Source of the DNA: Oxalobacter sp.
GTDB lineage: Bacteria; Pseudomonadota; Gammaproteobacteria; Burkholderiales; Burkholderiaceae_D
DNA: 64,000 nt
Assembly: GCA_003605115.1 (NCBI GenBank)
Contig: QZKY01000012.1
Span: forward strand, 35,567-99,566
Direction of reading: 5' to 3'
Shown here: piece by piece, positions 38,017 to 47,792 of the stretch
How positions within the stretch are numbered: the stretch's first letter is position 1
Layout of the letters: the number at the start of each line of letters is the position of its first letter
Translations under genes and position numbers: made by a program
Notes under the pieces: generated by a model
The model's database searches: none
The model's input: the letters and a program-made list of their open reading frames with translations, nothing else
Told to the model about the DNA's origin: nothing

Positions 38017-38922
38017 TCATCTCACCCCCGCTTTCGCATTGCTGTGCGCCAGCGCCAGATCCACAAACGCGCGCACGTAATCGATGTCGGCATCGCTTTC
38101 GCGGATGCCCAGACAAATCTGCTTCGCCACCCCCTGCTTGCCCAACCGAATCGGCGCAACGTCAAAGCGGCTTTCGTTTTCTTCCACCAGCCAGCGCGGC
38201 AGTGCGGCAACACCGCGGCCGCTGGCCACCATCTGCAGCATGATCTCCGTGGTTTCGATCAGCTTGTGGCGCTTCGGCGTGATGCCCGCGGGCAGCAGAA
38301 ACTGTGCAAAAATATCCAGCCGCTCCACCTCCACCGGATAAGTGATCAGCGTTTCATCCGCGAGTTGTTCCGGCATCACGAAACTGGCCTTGCGCAACGG
38401 ATGACGCAGCCCCACCACCAGCACCTGCTCGTAATCGAACACAGGCACAAAACGCAAGCCCGTCTTGTATAGCGGGTCGGGCGTCACCAACATGTCGATG
38501 TCGTGACCGAACAAGGCACCGATGCCGCCGAACTGGAATTTCTGCCGCACGTCCAGATCGACGTCCGGCCAGTTGGCCAGATAAGCCGAAGCGATTTTCA
38601 TCAACCACTGATTGCACGGATGGCATTCCATACCGATGCGCAGCGTGCCGCGCTCACCGCGCGCGAACTGACGCATGCGTTCTTCGGCCAATGAGAATTG
38701 CGGCAGCACACGGTTTGCAACCGACAGCAGATATTGTCCTGCCGGCGTCAGCCGCAAGCTGCGCCCTTCCCGCAACCAGACATCGGTGCCGAGCTGCTCT
38801 TCCAGCTTGCGCATACTATGGCTCAGAGCCGACTGGGTCAGGCACAACTCGCTGGCCGCAGCCGTGAGCGTCCCCTGACGCTCTACTGCCGCAATGATGG
38901 CCAAATGGGTTCGATCAAGCAT
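38017..38922 (-). CDS. metR: LysR-type regulator MetR
   Basis: This 301-residue LysR-family regulator controls methionine-synthase genes with homocysteine as coeffector. It has an N-terminal winged HTH (about 2-60: [27 protein letters not shown]), a linker helix and the substrate-binding domain. [16 protein letters not shown] and the strand [13 protein letters not shown] are characteristic of MetR. It is divergent from metE across a 118-bp gap, the classic arrangement. The start codon itself overlaps the first candidate operator, consistent with autoregulation. Confidence 0.93.
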   Translation of the reverse strand: MLDRTHLAIIAAVERQGTLTAAASELCLTQSALSHSMRKLEEQLGTDVWLREGRSLRLTPAGQYLLSVANRVLPQFSLAEERMRQFARGERGTLRIGMECHPCNQWLMKIASAYLANWPDVDLDVRQKFQFGGIGALFGHDIDMLVTPDPLYKTGLRFVPVFDYEQVLVVGLRHPLRKASFVMPEQLADETLITYPVEVERLDIFAQFLLPAGITPKRHKLIETTEIMLQMVASGRGVAALPRWLVEENESRFDVAPIRLGKQGVAKQICLGIRESDADIDYVRAFVDLALAHSNAKAGVR

Positions 38923-38955
38923 GAGAAATATTCATCATTCCGTGAGAAAACATCA
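38922..38955. promoter_or_regulatory. Two candidate MetR-binding sites between metR and metE
   Basis: TGAGAAATATTCA (38922-38934) and TGAGAAAACATCA (38943-38955) both have the T-N11-A LysR-type form, close to the MetR consensus TGAA-N5-TTCA. Their starts are 21 bp apart, two helical turns, as expected for a LysR tetramer contacting one DNA face. The first site overlaps the metR start codon. Confidence 0.55.
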
Positions 38956-39040
38956 TTTTACTTCATCGGTCATCCTGCCTACTATCTCCCCATTTGAGGC
39001 GCCTCGCCTCATCATTTCACATGCAAAGAGGGACGACATC

Positions 39041-41338
39041 ATGGTAACCGTACACAATCTGGGCTTTCCCCGCATCGGCGCCAAGCGCGAATTGAAGTTC
39101 GCGCAGGAAGCCTACTGGAAAGGCGAAACCTCGCGCGATGCGCTGCAATCTTCCGGCATCGAACTGCGTCGCCGCTACTGGCAGGAACAGGCGGATCTCG
39201 ATTTCGTTCCTGTGGGCGACTTTTCCTTTTACGATCACATGCTAGACATGAGCTTCACGCTGGGCAATCTGCCCGAGCGGGTGCAAGGTTTTCACGGCGA
39301 CGCGCTGGACAACTATTTCCGCGTGGCACGCGGCCGCTCGGCACCGGACAGCGACGCACACTGCGCATGCCATGGCTGCGCATCGACAGATGTCGCTGCA
39401 GGCGAAATGACGAAATGGTTCGACACCAACTATCACTACATCGTGCCGGAATTTACCGCCACCACCGCTTTTGCGCTCAATGCATCGCGCCTGCTTGATC
39501 AGCTGGCCGATGCAAAAGCACAAGGAATCAACGCGAAACCCGTCATCGTCGGCCCGATCACTTACCTCGCACTGGGCAAGTCAAAAGACGATTCCGACAG
39601 ACTCGCGCTACTCCCGCGCCTGTTGCCCGTCTACCGTTCCTTGCTGAACACGCTTGCTGCACAGGGCATCGCATGGGTACAGATCGACGAACCTATTCTG
39701 GTGACGGAGCTGGACGCGCCGTGGCAGGCAGCGTTCAAAACGGCTTACGATCACTTTAAGGATTGCAACGTCAAGCTACTGCTCGCCACGTACTTCGGAC
39801 AACTGCAGGAAAACCGCACGCTGGTCGCGAACCTGCCGGTTGCCGGTGTGCACATCGACGCCATCAACGGACGCGACGATGTGTTGCCTTTGCTCGAAAC
39901 CTTGCCATCGCAAACGGCGCTATCGCTGGGCGTCATTAATGGTCGCAACATCTGGAAAACCGATCTCACTGCCGTGCTCGATTGGGTGGAACCGATTGCC
40001 CAGCGCCTGAGTGATCGGCTGTGGATCGCGCCCTCTTGCTCATTGCTGCATGTGCCGGTGGATTTGAACAGCGAAACGACACTCGATCCGGAAGTGAAAT
40101 CCTGGATGGCTTTTGCGCTACAAAAACTGGATGAACTCAGGATTCTCGCCAAGGCTTTGCGTCACGGTCGCGATGCTGTCAGCGCAGAACTGGCGCTGAA
40201 CCGCGCCGCCATCGCTTCGCGCCGTCAATCGCCTCGGGTGCACAACCCGGCTATGAAAGAGGCGATCACACCGGCACTCGGCCAACGCCAAAGCAACTAT
40301 GCCGCACGCGCCGCCAAGCAGGCCGCGATTCTGAAACTGCCGCTGTATCCCACCACGACCATTGGCTCCTTCCCGCAAACGGCAGAAATCCGGCAGGCAC
40401 GCAGCAAATTCAAGTCTGGACAAATCGACGAGGCCGCCTATCAGGTCGCCATGAAAGCCGCCATCGCGCTGAGCGTGTGCACGCAGGAAGAACTCGGCCT
40501 GGATGTGCTGGTACACGGCGAAGCGGAACGCAACGACATGGTCGAATATTTCGGCGAGCAACTGGAAGGCTATGTGTTCAGCCAGTTCGGCTGGGTGCAG
40601 TCTTACGGTTCGCGTTGCGTGAAGCCGCCGATTCTGTTCGGCGACATCAGCCGCCCGCGCCCGATGACCGTGGCATGGATACAGTACGCGCAATCGCTCA
40701 CGCAAAAACCGATGAAAGGCATGCTCACCGGACCAGTCACCATCCTGAACTGGTCATTCGTGCGCGACGATCAGCCGCGCGCCGTCACCTGTCGCCAGCT
40801 TGCGCTGGCCATACGCGAAGAAGTGCTGGATCTCGAACAAGCAGGCGTGCAGGTGATTCAAATTGATGAGGCGGCACTGCGCGAAGGATTGCCGCTGCGC
40901 AAAGCACAATGGCAAGAATATCTCGACTGGGCCGTCGAATCCTTCCGCATCACGGCCAACGGCGTGCAGGATGAAACGCAAATTCACACGCACATGTGCT
41001 ACTCGGAATTCAACGACATCATCGCCGCGATTGCGGGCATGGATGCCGACGTGATCACCATCGAATGCTCACGTTCCGACATGGAGTTGCTGGATGCCTT
41101 CGACGACTTCAACTACCCGAATGAAATCGGGCCCGGCGTCTACGACATCCACTCGCCCAACATCCCGACGCAGGCGCACATCGAAGCGCTGATGAAGAAA
41201 GCGGCGGAACGTATTCCGGCAAAACGCTTGTGGGTCAACCCGGATTGCGGCTTGAAAACACGCCAGTGGGCGGAAGTGATTCCCGCGCTCACCAACATGG
41301 TTGCGGCGGCAAAGGCGTTGCGTGGCGCAGTGGTATAA
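39041..41338 (+). CDS. metE: Cobalamin-independent methionine synthase
   Basis: This 765-residue enzyme transfers a methyl group from 5-methyl-THF-polyglutamate to homocysteine. The N-terminal half begins [18 protein letters not shown]. The C-terminal catalytic barrel has the zinc ligands HTHMCYSEF (His and Cys, about 650), Glu in [15 protein letters not shown] and Cys in [10 protein letters not shown] (about 735). Length is normal, with a Cys/His-rich insertion near residue 105-120 (HCACHGC). The start at 39041 follows AGAGGGA; the frame stays open upstream but the family N-terminus starts here. The MetR gene is divergent. Confidence 0.97.
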   Translation: MVTVHNLGFPRIGAKRELKFAQEAYWKGETSRDALQSSGIELRRRYWQEQADLDFVPVGDFSFYDHMLDMSFTLGNLPERVQGFHGDALDNYFRVARGRSAPDSDAHCACHGCASTDVAAGEMTKWFDTNYHYIVPEFTATTAFALNASRLLDQLADAKAQGINAKPVIVGPITYLALGKSKDDSDRLALLPRLLPVYRSLLNTLAAQGIAWVQIDEPILVTELDAPWQAAFKTAYDHFKDCNVKLLLATYFGQLQENRTLVANLPVAGVHIDAINGRDDVLPLLETLPSQTALSLGVINGRNIWKTDLTAVLDWVEPIAQRLSDRLWIAPSCSLLHVPVDLNSETTLDPEVKSWMAFALQKLDELRILAKALRHGRDAVSAELALNRAAIASRRQSPRVHNPAMKEAITPALGQRQSNYAARAAKQAAILKLPLYPTTTIGSFPQTAEIRQARSKFKSGQIDEAAYQVAMKAAIALSVCTQEELGLDVLVHGEAERNDMVEYFGEQLEGYVFSQFGWVQSYGSRCVKPPILFGDISRPRPMTVAWIQYAQSLTQKPMKGMLTGPVTILNWSFVRDDQPRAVTCRQLALAIREEVLDLEQAGVQVIQIDEAALREGLPLRKAQWQEYLDWAVESFRITANGVQDETQIHTHMCYSEFNDIIAAIAGMDADVITIECSRSDMELLDAFDDFNYPNEIGPGVYDIHSPNIPTQAHIEALMKKAAERIPAKRLWVNPDCGLKTRQWAEVIPALTNMVAAAKALRGAVV

Positions 41339-41591
41339 GTAGCGGCTTTAAACATGAACTTGCCACTACGCTGGTTATTTTGCGTGGTGGCGGGTTGTCG
41401 GCCTTTGCTGCCGCTAGAGGGGCTGTGTGTCAGGATCTGCAATGCGTCACTTAGCGCCCCCTCGAAAAGCTATCCTTCTGAACGACAGCTTCTCAATGTG
41501 ACAAATGCGATACCGACCCAATACAGATGCTTAACGTTTGATATAACCGTCTGGCGCAGGTTTGTCGCGCCAGTCCGTGTTGGTAGATAGG

Positions 41592-42446
41592 TTAGCCAGC
41601 AATTTTTTCTGCGATTGCATGGATTTTCTCTGGTACGCCCCAGGAGAAAGAAACTTGGCTGTTCTTTTCGATGGACTCTTGCATTGACGACACATGCTTA
41701 GTCGTGAGGTAAGGAGACTTATCGATCAAGGCAATCAGACGTTTCGACTCATCAAAGGAGAACGACTCAGACAGCAGTTTCACTAACTCGGAGGTGATCT
41801 TCGGACCGATGGTAGGGTTGAGCATGAAGAGATCATGCAGCTCTCGTGCAAGAATTCGGATTTCCTTTCCAGCACCCTGCACCGCCTGATATTTGCCAAT
41901 GAAGCCATAAGGATCAAGCCCCACTCTTACTGAGACGATGGGAAGCCTCCTCCCTATCGCAACTCCAACCTCTTGGTCACACCAGTTGCTCTCCTTGAAA
42001 CCGGGCGCCAAAATAGCAACCATCCCGTCCATGGAAGCGAGTGCAGATTCAATTTCGGACTGCCATTCCTTGGTGGGCTCAATATCGTCGTGTGCTACAA
42101 AGGCTGAAATTCCAACTTTCGCTAGCTCCACCTTAACCAGTGCGACCTCAGCCTTCATTGAAGCCAGATGGCTAAGAAACACGCGGGCCGAATTGCTACT
42201 CCAAAAAGTTGGCTCAGTGGTTGTCTCTAGTTGGCTTGCAACACCAAGATGCTTCGCTAGCTCAAGAAGCGGCGCGTCATCTGCGTTGGCAATCATATCG
42301 ATGACGTACGCCTCCTTCGTTCCGCCCCATTGATCAGTCCACGGCAGGCCAAACTGTTTGAGGGTAAGGTCGAGCAACGACCATTCCTCTGAGGACAGAG
42401 CAGACGCGATTGCCTTGATATGCTTTATGCGTTCAGATGGATGCAT
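41592..42446 (-). CDS. TIR-domain protein (putative NADase/defence effector)
   Basis: This 284-residue protein has an N-terminal helical region (about 1-80) that I do not recognise. A TIR domain follows at about 87-200: ARVFLSHLASMKAEVALVKVELAKVG as strand A/helix A, FVAHDDIEPTKEWQSEIESAL as the BB-loop region, and GFKESNWCDQEVGVAIGRRLPIVSV. In the last segment the Glu of W-C-D-Q-E-V sits where the catalytic glutamate of TIR NADases is found. A helical C-terminal domain of ~80 residues follows. Bacterial TIR proteins of this kind often serve in abortive-infection immunity. No partner gene is adjacent, so it is a candidate stand-alone effector. Confidence 0.78.
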   Translation of the reverse strand: MHPSERIKHIKAIASALSSEEWSLLDLTLKQFGLPWTDQWGGTKEAYVIDMIANADDAPLLELAKHLGVASQLETTTEPTFWSSNSARVFLSHLASMKAEVALVKVELAKVGISAFVAHDDIEPTKEWQSEIESALASMDGMVAILAPGFKESNWCDQEVGVAIGRRLPIVSVRVGLDPYGFIGKYQAVQGAGKEIRILARELHDLFMLNPTIGPKITSELVKLLSESFSFDESKRLIALIDKSPYLTTKHVSSMQESIEKNSQVSFSWGVPEKIHAIAEKIAG

Positions 42447-42832
42447 GGCGGTTGATGGCTAACGTGTTACAGATCGCAAAAGTGCATAATAACATCTGCA
42501 CCGCGTAGTAACATAAAAACCCCAACCCTCTGAAACCTGCATGGATGCTGGCTTTCACCTTCAAATCGTCTGATATCAGCTCTCATAACAAACACACAAA
42601 CCACGCCGCACCATGACAGCCACAACTGGCGTAAGAAACAAATAAAGTCGCCAAGCGTCAACGACCGCTTCTGACCGATAGCCGTCGAGAACTCCTGTCA
42701 GGGCAATGACTGTAAAGGCCGAAGTGCAGTCACAGCATAAAGCTTGTACGGGAACAAAGCAGTAGTTGTTCCGGCGATATTTTTTCAGCGCCTTATCACT
42801 ACCGCTTATTGGTCAGCCCAGATAATTTCTAA
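42447..42832. other. Intergenic region between TIR and TIGR02647-like genes
   Basis: These 386 bases carry no gene with a credible start. A 24-nt motif at 42665-42688 recurs with small changes at 43219-43242 on the other side of the small gene (common core GCTTC..CCGATA..CCGTCGA), so the two copies form a degenerate direct repeat about 0.55 kb apart. Otherwise nothing is recognised. Confidence 0.35.
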
Positions 42833-43117
42833 TCAGGCAGAAAAAGTAATTTCATCTTTGGACGCAGTAAGACGTGCACTACCCTCGGTCAGCAGGGTCA
42901 AGGCAGCGTGTGCATGGACTGTGGCGTTGCGCCCCAGACTGGTCAGATAGCCGCCATCTGGCAGCGTCACCAGCCCTTTGTCGTACAGACGCCGGATGGC
43001 AGAAATCGTCTTGGCATCGGCCGTGTTGGTGTGAACTTTGAGACCCTGTTGATTGGTCATCAAATCGAAACGAATCAATATATTCAGTTCATCTAGCAGT
43101 TCAGGCGTGTAGGACAT
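42833..43117 (-). CDS. Small conserved protein, TIGR02647 family
   Basis: This 94-residue protein beginning MSYTPELLDELNILIRFDL matches the TIGR02647 small protein family. A winged-helix-like stretch (TISAIRRLYDKGLVTLPDGGYLTSLGRNATVHA) fits a DNA-binding or ligand-free HTH fold. The C-terminal LASKDEITFSA tail is extra. The start at 43117 gives the family N-terminus; the frame continues upstream to 43252 without family likeness. Function is unknown. Confidence 0.75.
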   Translation of the reverse strand: MSYTPELLDELNILIRFDLMTNQQGLKVHTNTADAKTISAIRRLYDKGLVTLPDGGYLTSLGRNATVHAHAALTLLTEGSARLTASKDEITFSA

Positions 43118-43279
43118 GGCCAAACCTTTAATTGATTGGAATGCTGTAGATTCTACACTGGCTTTCAGCTGCCGATTTGGATATCCGCTGTAAACCGCCC
43201 TTTCATGACCTTGAATTTCTGCTTCGGCCGATAATCCGTCGAAATCAGCCAACGACGCTTTTGAGAATAAGTACTAGAC

Positions 43280-43324
43280 AAGTCTGTCCGACTTTTTTAT
43301 TTTAAAAAGTTTTCGGACAGACTT
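43280..43324. terminator. Long perfect hairpin between amtB and the TIGR02647-like gene
   Basis: A stem AAGTCTGTCCG / CGGACAGACTT (43280-43290 with 43314-43324) is continued inward by ACTTTTTT / AAAAAGT pairing. It sits 15 nt past the amtB stop on the minus strand and most likely terminates amtB transcription, with a T-rich centre instead of a trailing T-run. Confidence 0.65.
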
Positions 43325-43339
43325 TATTGTTTTCGATCA

Positions 43340-44542
43340 CTACCAGCTCGACTCACGCTCCGGCGTTGAAGATATCTTGTGAATCGCGAGATCGGCGCCC
43401 TGGTATTCCTGCTCTTCATCGAGTCGGAGTCCCATTACTTTTTTCAGGCCGCCATACACCACCACACCAGCAATCAGTGCGATCACAACGCCCATCAGCG
43501 TGCCAATGAGTTGCGACATAAAAGAAATGCCGCCCACACCGCCCAGCGCTTTCAGTCCGAAAATGCCTGCCGCAATCCCGCCCCACGCGCCGCATAAACC
43601 GTGCAGTGGCCATACACCCAAGACATCATCGATCTTCCATTTGTTTTGCACCAGCGTGAACATGAAAACAAAAATCACACCCGCGACGCCACCCGTTACC
43701 AGCGCGCCGAGCGGATGCATGAGATCGGATCCCGCGCACACCGCCACCAAGCCTGCCAATGGCCCGTTGTAAACGAAGCCCGGATCGTTCTTGCCCATCA
43801 CCCACGCCACGATGGTGCCACCGGCCATCGCCATCAGCGAATTCATTGCGACCAAACCACTCATCTTGTCCAAAGTTTGCGCACTCATCACGTTGAAGCC
43901 AAACCAACCGACTGTGAGAATCCACGCGCCCAAGGCAAGAAACGGAATGCTGGAGGGGGGATGCGCGGAAATGGCGCCGTTCTTGTGATAACGTCCGCGC
44001 CGCGCACCCAACAAAATCACTGCGGGCAAGGCCACCCAACCGCCGAAAGCATGCACAACCACCGAGCCTGCAAAGTCATGAAATTCATGGCCGAAGCTTC
44101 CTTTCAGCCAAGCTTGAATGCCGTATGCCTGATTCCACGCGATACCTTCGAAGAAGGGATAAAACAAACCCACCAGCACAGCCGTCGCGATCAATTGCGG
44201 ATTGAACTTGGCACGCTCGGCAATACCGCCGGAAATGATCGCCGGTATCGCTGCCGCAAACGTCAGCAAGAAAAAGAACTTGACGAGTTCAAAGCCATTC
44301 TTGTCCGACAAGGCTTCCGCGCCCGAGAAAAAATTCACGCCATAGGCGATACTGTAGCCAATAAAAAAATAAGCGATGGTCGATACGGAAAAATCGACCA
44401 AAATCTTGACGAGTGCGTTAACCTGATTTTTTTTGCGCACGGTACCGAGTTCCAGAAAGGCAAACCCGGCGTGCATGCCTAAAATCATGATCGCGCCCAA
44501 CAAGATGAATAAGGCGTCGGCACTGTTTTTGAGCACATCCAT
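43340..44542 (-). CDS. amtB: Ammonium transporter AmtB
   Basis: This ~400-residue Amt/Mep/Rh channel has eleven transmembrane helices. It starts MDVLKNSADALFILLGAIMILGMHAGFAF, and the periplasmic gate and twin-His pore are in the HEFHDFAGSVVVHAFGGWVALPA and VWPLHGLCGAWGGIAAG segments. The start at 44542 (ATG with GGGAG upstream) is chosen over a longer frame to 44746, which would run through the promoter. A near-perfect sigma-54 promoter lies 52-67 nt upstream, so expression is likely nitrogen-regulated. The usual neighbour glnK is absent on both sides. Confidence 0.94.
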   Translation of the reverse strand: MDVLKNSADALFILLGAIMILGMHAGFAFLELGTVRKKNQVNALVKILVDFSVSTIAYFFIGYSIAYGVNFFSGAEALSDKNGFELVKFFFLLTFAAAIPAIISGGIAERAKFNPQLIATAVLVGLFYPFFEGIAWNQAYGIQAWLKGSFGHEFHDFAGSVVVHAFGGWVALPAVILLGARRGRYHKNGAISAHPPSSIPFLALGAWILTVGWFGFNVMSAQTLDKMSGLVAMNSLMAMAGGTIVAWVMGKNDPGFVYNGPLAGLVAVCAGSDLMHPLGALVTGGVAGVIFVFMFTLVQNKWKIDDVLGVWPLHGLCGAWGGIAAGIFGLKALGGVGGISFMSQLIGTLMGVVIALIAGVVVYGGLKKVMGLRLDEEQEYQGADLAIHKISSTPERESSW

Positions 44543-44593
44543 ACTAAAATCTCCCGATAAAAGTGCATAATCAAACGAATTTGGGTATAGATG

Positions 44594-44609
44594 AGCAAAA
44601 AACGTTCCA
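44594..44609 (-). promoter_or_regulatory. Sigma-54 (-24/-12) promoter of amtB
   Basis: On the minus strand TGGAACGTTTTTTGCT matches TGGCACG-N4-TTGCW at every fixed position except one (C to A at the fourth). GG and GC are separated by exactly ten bases. The expected transcription start falls near 44583, leaving a ~40-nt leader before the amtB ATG. Further upstream, GGTGCA (44655), TGCACC (44679) and GGTGC (44703) are evenly spaced 24 bp apart and may be enhancer half-sites. Confidence 0.85.
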
Positions 44610-44708
44610 TTTTGGGCTTTTTTGTAAGACTTTGATTTCGTTAAGTATTTTTTCGGTGCATGACAGATCGTTTGTCTCTGCACCACCTTAAGGCGTTTTT
44701 TTGGTGCG

Positions 44709-45431
44709 ATGATCCCCTGGCTACACGCAAATGATCCTTTCCCCAACGTTGCCAGCGCGCTCTCAGAAGCGACTGGCGCGCCGGGCTTGCTCGCGGCTGG
44801 CGGCGACCTCTCGCCGCAACGCCTGCTGGAAGCTTATCGGCAAGGCATCTTCCCTTGGTATTCAACAGGACAGCCCATTCTCTGGTGGAGCACCGATCCG
44901 CGCATGGTCTTGCCCACGGATCGTTTTATTATTTCCGCCAGCCTCCGGAAAAAGTTAAAACAAGTGCAAAGCAGCATGGCCACCAATGGTCGCTGGCAAG
45001 TGCGCTTTGATAGCGCGTTTGAACAAGTGATGCATGCTTGCGCCGAGCCCCGCAAAAATGACATTGGCACCTGGATCACAGACAGCATCATCAACTCTTA
45101 TAGTGAATTGCACCGTCTCGGGTTTGCCCACTCTACTGAAGTCTGGCTGGAGGGCAAACTTGTCGGCGGCGCTTATGGTGTTGCCATTGGACGCATGTTT
45201 TATGGGGAATCGATGTTTGCCCGCGTTCCCGACGCCTCCAAAATCGCCCTGGCCTGGTTGGTGCACTTTCTGAAAAATCAGGGCGTTTCGATGATAGACT
45301 GCCAGCAAGAAACGGCTCACCTGGCCAGCCTCGGAGCCGCGCCGATCCCCAGAGCGGAATTTATTGCGCATTTGGCGCAATCCGTGAACTTGCCAAAAAT
45401 TGAAAATTGGCATCCGCTCGCCCCTTTTTGA
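44709..45431 (+). CDS. aat: Leucyl/phenylalanyl-tRNA-protein transferase
   Basis: This 240-residue transferase adds Leu or Phe to N-terminal Arg/Lys for the bacterial N-end rule pathway (degraded by ClpAP with ClpS). The family motifs [13 protein letters not shown] [23 protein letters not shown] (about 62), [27 protein letters not shown] and [12 protein letters not shown] (about 160) are all present. Divergent from amtB; the promoter regions overlap. Confidence 0.96.
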   Translation: MIPWLHANDPFPNVASALSEATGAPGLLAAGGDLSPQRLLEAYRQGIFPWYSTGQPILWWSTDPRMVLPTDRFIISASLRKKLKQVQSSMATNGRWQVRFDSAFEQVMHACAEPRKNDIGTWITDSIINSYSELHRLGFAHSTEVWLEGKLVGGAYGVAIGRMFYGESMFARVPDASKIALAWLVHFLKNQGVSMIDCQQETAHLASLGAAPIPRAEFIAHLAQSVNLPKIENWHPLAPF

Positions 45432-45447
45432 ATCTATTTTTGCCATC

Positions 45448-46491
45448 ATGTGCGACAAATTTCTTTACAAGCTAGCCCGCCCCATTCTGTTTTCGCTTGA
45501 TCCCGAAACAGCGCACACCTTCACGATGACCTCGCTGAAATACGCGGCCATGTTCGGTGCAACGACCTTGCTTCCACGTCCGAAACATGATCCGCGCACA
45601 GTGATGGGGCTCACTTTTCCCAACCCGGTTGGCCTTGCAGCGGGACTGGACAAAGATGGCAGCTATATTGATGGCGTTGCCAGCATGGGTTTCGGTTTCC
45701 TGGAAATCGGCACCGTCACACCGCGTCCGCAAGCAGGCAACCCCAGGCCGCGCATGTTCCGCTTGCCTGCTGCGCAGGCACTCATCAATCGCATGGGCTT
45801 CAACAATAAAGGTGCGGACCAATTCGTCGCCAACATACAGGCCTCGCGATTTTATGAAGAGAAGCAAGGCATTCTCGGCTTGAACATCGGCAAAAATGCC
45901 GACACCCCGATCGAACGCGCCGCCGACGATTATGTGATTTGCCTGCAAAAAGTCTACCCCTTCGCCGATTACGTTGCCGTCAATATTTCTTCTCCGAACA
46001 CGAAGGACTTGCGCCAACTGCAAGGCGCGAATGAACTGGATGCGCTGCTCGGCGCAGTCAAAGCAGAGCAGCTCACACTCGCCCATCAGCACAAGCGCTA
46101 TGTGCCGATTGCCGTCAAGATTGCGCCGGACATCGATAACGAACAAATCAAGGCGATTGCCGATGCGCTGATCCGGCACAAGATGGATGGTGTCATTGCC
46201 ACCAACACCACCATCACGCGCAACGCCGTCAAAGGCATGGAGCACGAGGAGCAAATGGGCGGACTTTCCGGTGCGCCTGTCACGAAGATGGCCACCAATG
46301 TCATTCGTGCGCTCAAAGCGGAACTTGGTGGTGCCATGCCCATCATTGGCGTCGGCGGCATCATGAGCGGCGAAGATGCGAAAGAAAAAATCGCGGCAGG
46401 TGCCGATCTCATCCAGTTATACACCGGACTGGTTTATCGCGGTCCAGCACTCGTGCGCGAATGCGCCGAAGCGCTGCGGAAAACTGCGTAA
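45448..46491 (+). CDS. pyrD: Dihydroorotate dehydrogenase (quinone)
   Basis: This 347-residue class 2 membrane-associated flavoenzyme oxidises dihydroorotate in pyrimidine synthesis. The N-terminal amphipathic helices ([22 protein letters not shown]) for quinone binding are present. [15 protein letters not shown] is the FMN motif, [14 protein letters not shown] carries the catalytic Ser region, and [32 protein letters not shown] is the C-terminal FMN phosphate site. The ATG at 45448 matches the usual start; an upstream ATG at 45400 overlaps aat. Co-oriented with aat, 16 nt apart. Confidence 0.96.
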   Translation: MCDKFLYKLARPILFSLDPETAHTFTMTSLKYAAMFGATTLLPRPKHDPRTVMGLTFPNPVGLAAGLDKDGSYIDGVASMGFGFLEIGTVTPRPQAGNPRPRMFRLPAAQALINRMGFNNKGADQFVANIQASRFYEEKQGILGLNIGKNADTPIERAADDYVICLQKVYPFADYVAVNISSPNTKDLRQLQGANELDALLGAVKAEQLTLAHQHKRYVPIAVKIAPDIDNEQIKAIADALIRHKMDGVIATNTTITRNAVKGMEHEEQMGGLSGAPVTKMATNVIRALKAELGGAMPIIGVGGIMSGEDAKEKIAAGADLIQLYTGLVYRGPALVRECAEALRKTA

Positions 46492-46519
46492 ACCTGCGCC
46501 CTGCATTTGACGGAGCACT

Positions 46520-47563
46520 ATGCAAAAAATTCCTCTTGGCACCAGCACACTCCGCGTCACCAAGCTCTGCTTGGGCACCATGACGTTTGGCGAACAAAAC
46601 AGCGAAGCGGAATCCCATGCTCAACTCGATTATGCTGTTGAACGCGGCATCAACTTCATCGACACCGCTGAAGTCTATCCCGTTATGCCACGCGCCGAAA
46701 CGCAGGGCGCGAGCGAGCGCATCATCGGCAACTGGCTGAAGAAAACCGGCAAGCGCAGCAAAATCGTTCTCGCCTCCAAAATCACTGGGCCTGCACGCAG
46801 CATCAACTGGATACGCGGCAGCCAAAATGACGTGAACGAACTGAATATTCGCGTCGCAGTGGAAGAAAGTTTGAAGCGTCTGCAAACGGACACGATCGAC
46901 CTCTACCAAATTCATTGGCCTAGCCGAAACCTCCCTATCTTCGGCGACCGCAGCTTCAACCCCAGCGCCGAACGACCCTGCACCGCCATTGAAGACACGC
47001 TCGAAGCGCTGGACAAACTGATCACCGAAGGCAAGATTCGGTACATCGGCGTTTCCAACGAATCCGCCTGGGGCGTGTGCGAATACATCAAACAATCGGA
47101 AATAAAAGGTTTGCCGCGCATCGCCTCCATTCAGAATGCCTATCATCTCGGCAACCGTATTTTTGAAACGGATCTGGATGAAGTCTGCTTCCGCGAAAAC
47201 GTCGGCCTCATCGCTTACAGCCCGCTGGGCTTCGGCCAACTCACTGGAAAATATATCGACAACCCGGAAGCCCGCGGACGCCTGACGATTTTTCCCACCA
47301 CCTGGAGCCCGCGCTTCTTGCGTCCGACGATGATCGAAGCGGCACGTCGTTATGTAGAGCTTGCGCGCGACCACGGGCTCACGCCTGCACAAATGGCGCT
47401 TGCCTGGTGCTACTCCCGCTGGTTCATCGACTCCACCATCATCGGTGCGACAAAACTCAAACACCTGCAAGAAAACATCGACGCCCTCACGGTTCACCTT
47501 TCCGATGAAATCATCGATGCGATCAACGCGATTCATTTGGATATTACAAATCCGGGGCAGTAG
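46520..47563 (+). CDS. NADP(H)-dependent aldo/keto reductase (Tas-like)
   Basis: This 347-residue TIM-barrel oxidoreductase has the catalytic tetrad of the family: Asp in NFIDTAEVYP (about 49), Tyr at the same motif, Lys in VLASKITGP (about 84) and His in YQIHWPSR (about 127). Segments CLGTMTFGEQN and SNESAWGVCEY resemble E. coli Tas. The substrate is unknown. It is 28 nt downstream of pyrD and probably co-transcribed. Confidence 0.9.
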   Translation: MQKIPLGTSTLRVTKLCLGTMTFGEQNSEAESHAQLDYAVERGINFIDTAEVYPVMPRAETQGASERIIGNWLKKTGKRSKIVLASKITGPARSINWIRGSQNDVNELNIRVAVEESLKRLQTDTIDLYQIHWPSRNLPIFGDRSFNPSAERPCTAIEDTLEALDKLITEGKIRYIGVSNESAWGVCEYIKQSEIKGLPRIASIQNAYHLGNRIFETDLDEVCFRENVGLIAYSPLGFGQLTGKYIDNPEARGRLTIFPTTWSPRFLRPTMIEAARRYVELARDHGLTPAQMALAWCYSRWFIDSTIIGATKLKHLQENIDALTVHLSDEIIDAINAIHLDITNPGQ

Positions 47564-47688
47564 GGTTATACGCGCAGCATAAATTTTCTGCACGGAAGGA
47601 CAACGTTCGCGCAGCGAATGTTAAGTAAAGCGGCCGGAGGTAAAAAACCGGTGGCAGAATTTTTCGCACTACATCAATTTACCGCGCA

Positions 47689-47755
47689 GAAGGAAAAACC
47701 GGGGTCAGAGTTTTTTTACGCGCATCGTAAATTACTCTGACCCCGAATTTTTCCG
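47689..47755. repeat. REP-like 67-bp element, copy A (inverted partner at 49225)
   Basis: A hairpin-forming unit with GGGGTCAGAG (47701) and CTCTGACCCC (47735-47744) as outer arms around a TTTTTTTACGCG...CGTAAATTA core. The reverse complement of 49225-49291 matches it at 64 of 67 positions. The shared GGGGTCAG arm also occurs around the RAYT gene at 60.9-61.7 kb. The 47570-47690 stretch upstream contains a more degenerate relative. Confidence 0.85.
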
Positions 47756-47792
47756 TGTGCGGAGAACAGAAAGGTTTTCTATAGCCTCAACG

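Noticed and set aside
42467..42661. A 64-codon Cys/Trp-rich frame in the gap next to the TIR gene
   Set aside because: No ribosome-binding site and unlikely composition; the surrounding gap shows no coding character.
43601..44482. A 293-codon open frame antisense to amtB
   Set aside because: Shadow of amtB; composition is basic and irregular, and no family motif is seen.
44655..44708. A canonical NtrC-binding dyad upstream of amtB
   Set aside because: Half-sites are present but spacing is 18 nt or more, not the usual TGCACC-N5-GGTGCA; kept only as a possible non-standard enhancer.
45472..46254. A 260-codon open frame antisense to pyrD
   Set aside because: Shadow of pyrD, which has all catalytic motifs.
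46409..47593. A 394-codon open frame antisense to the aldo/keto reductase
   Set aside because: Mirror of a well-supported gene with intact catalytic motifs; no recognisable domain or ribosome-binding site.
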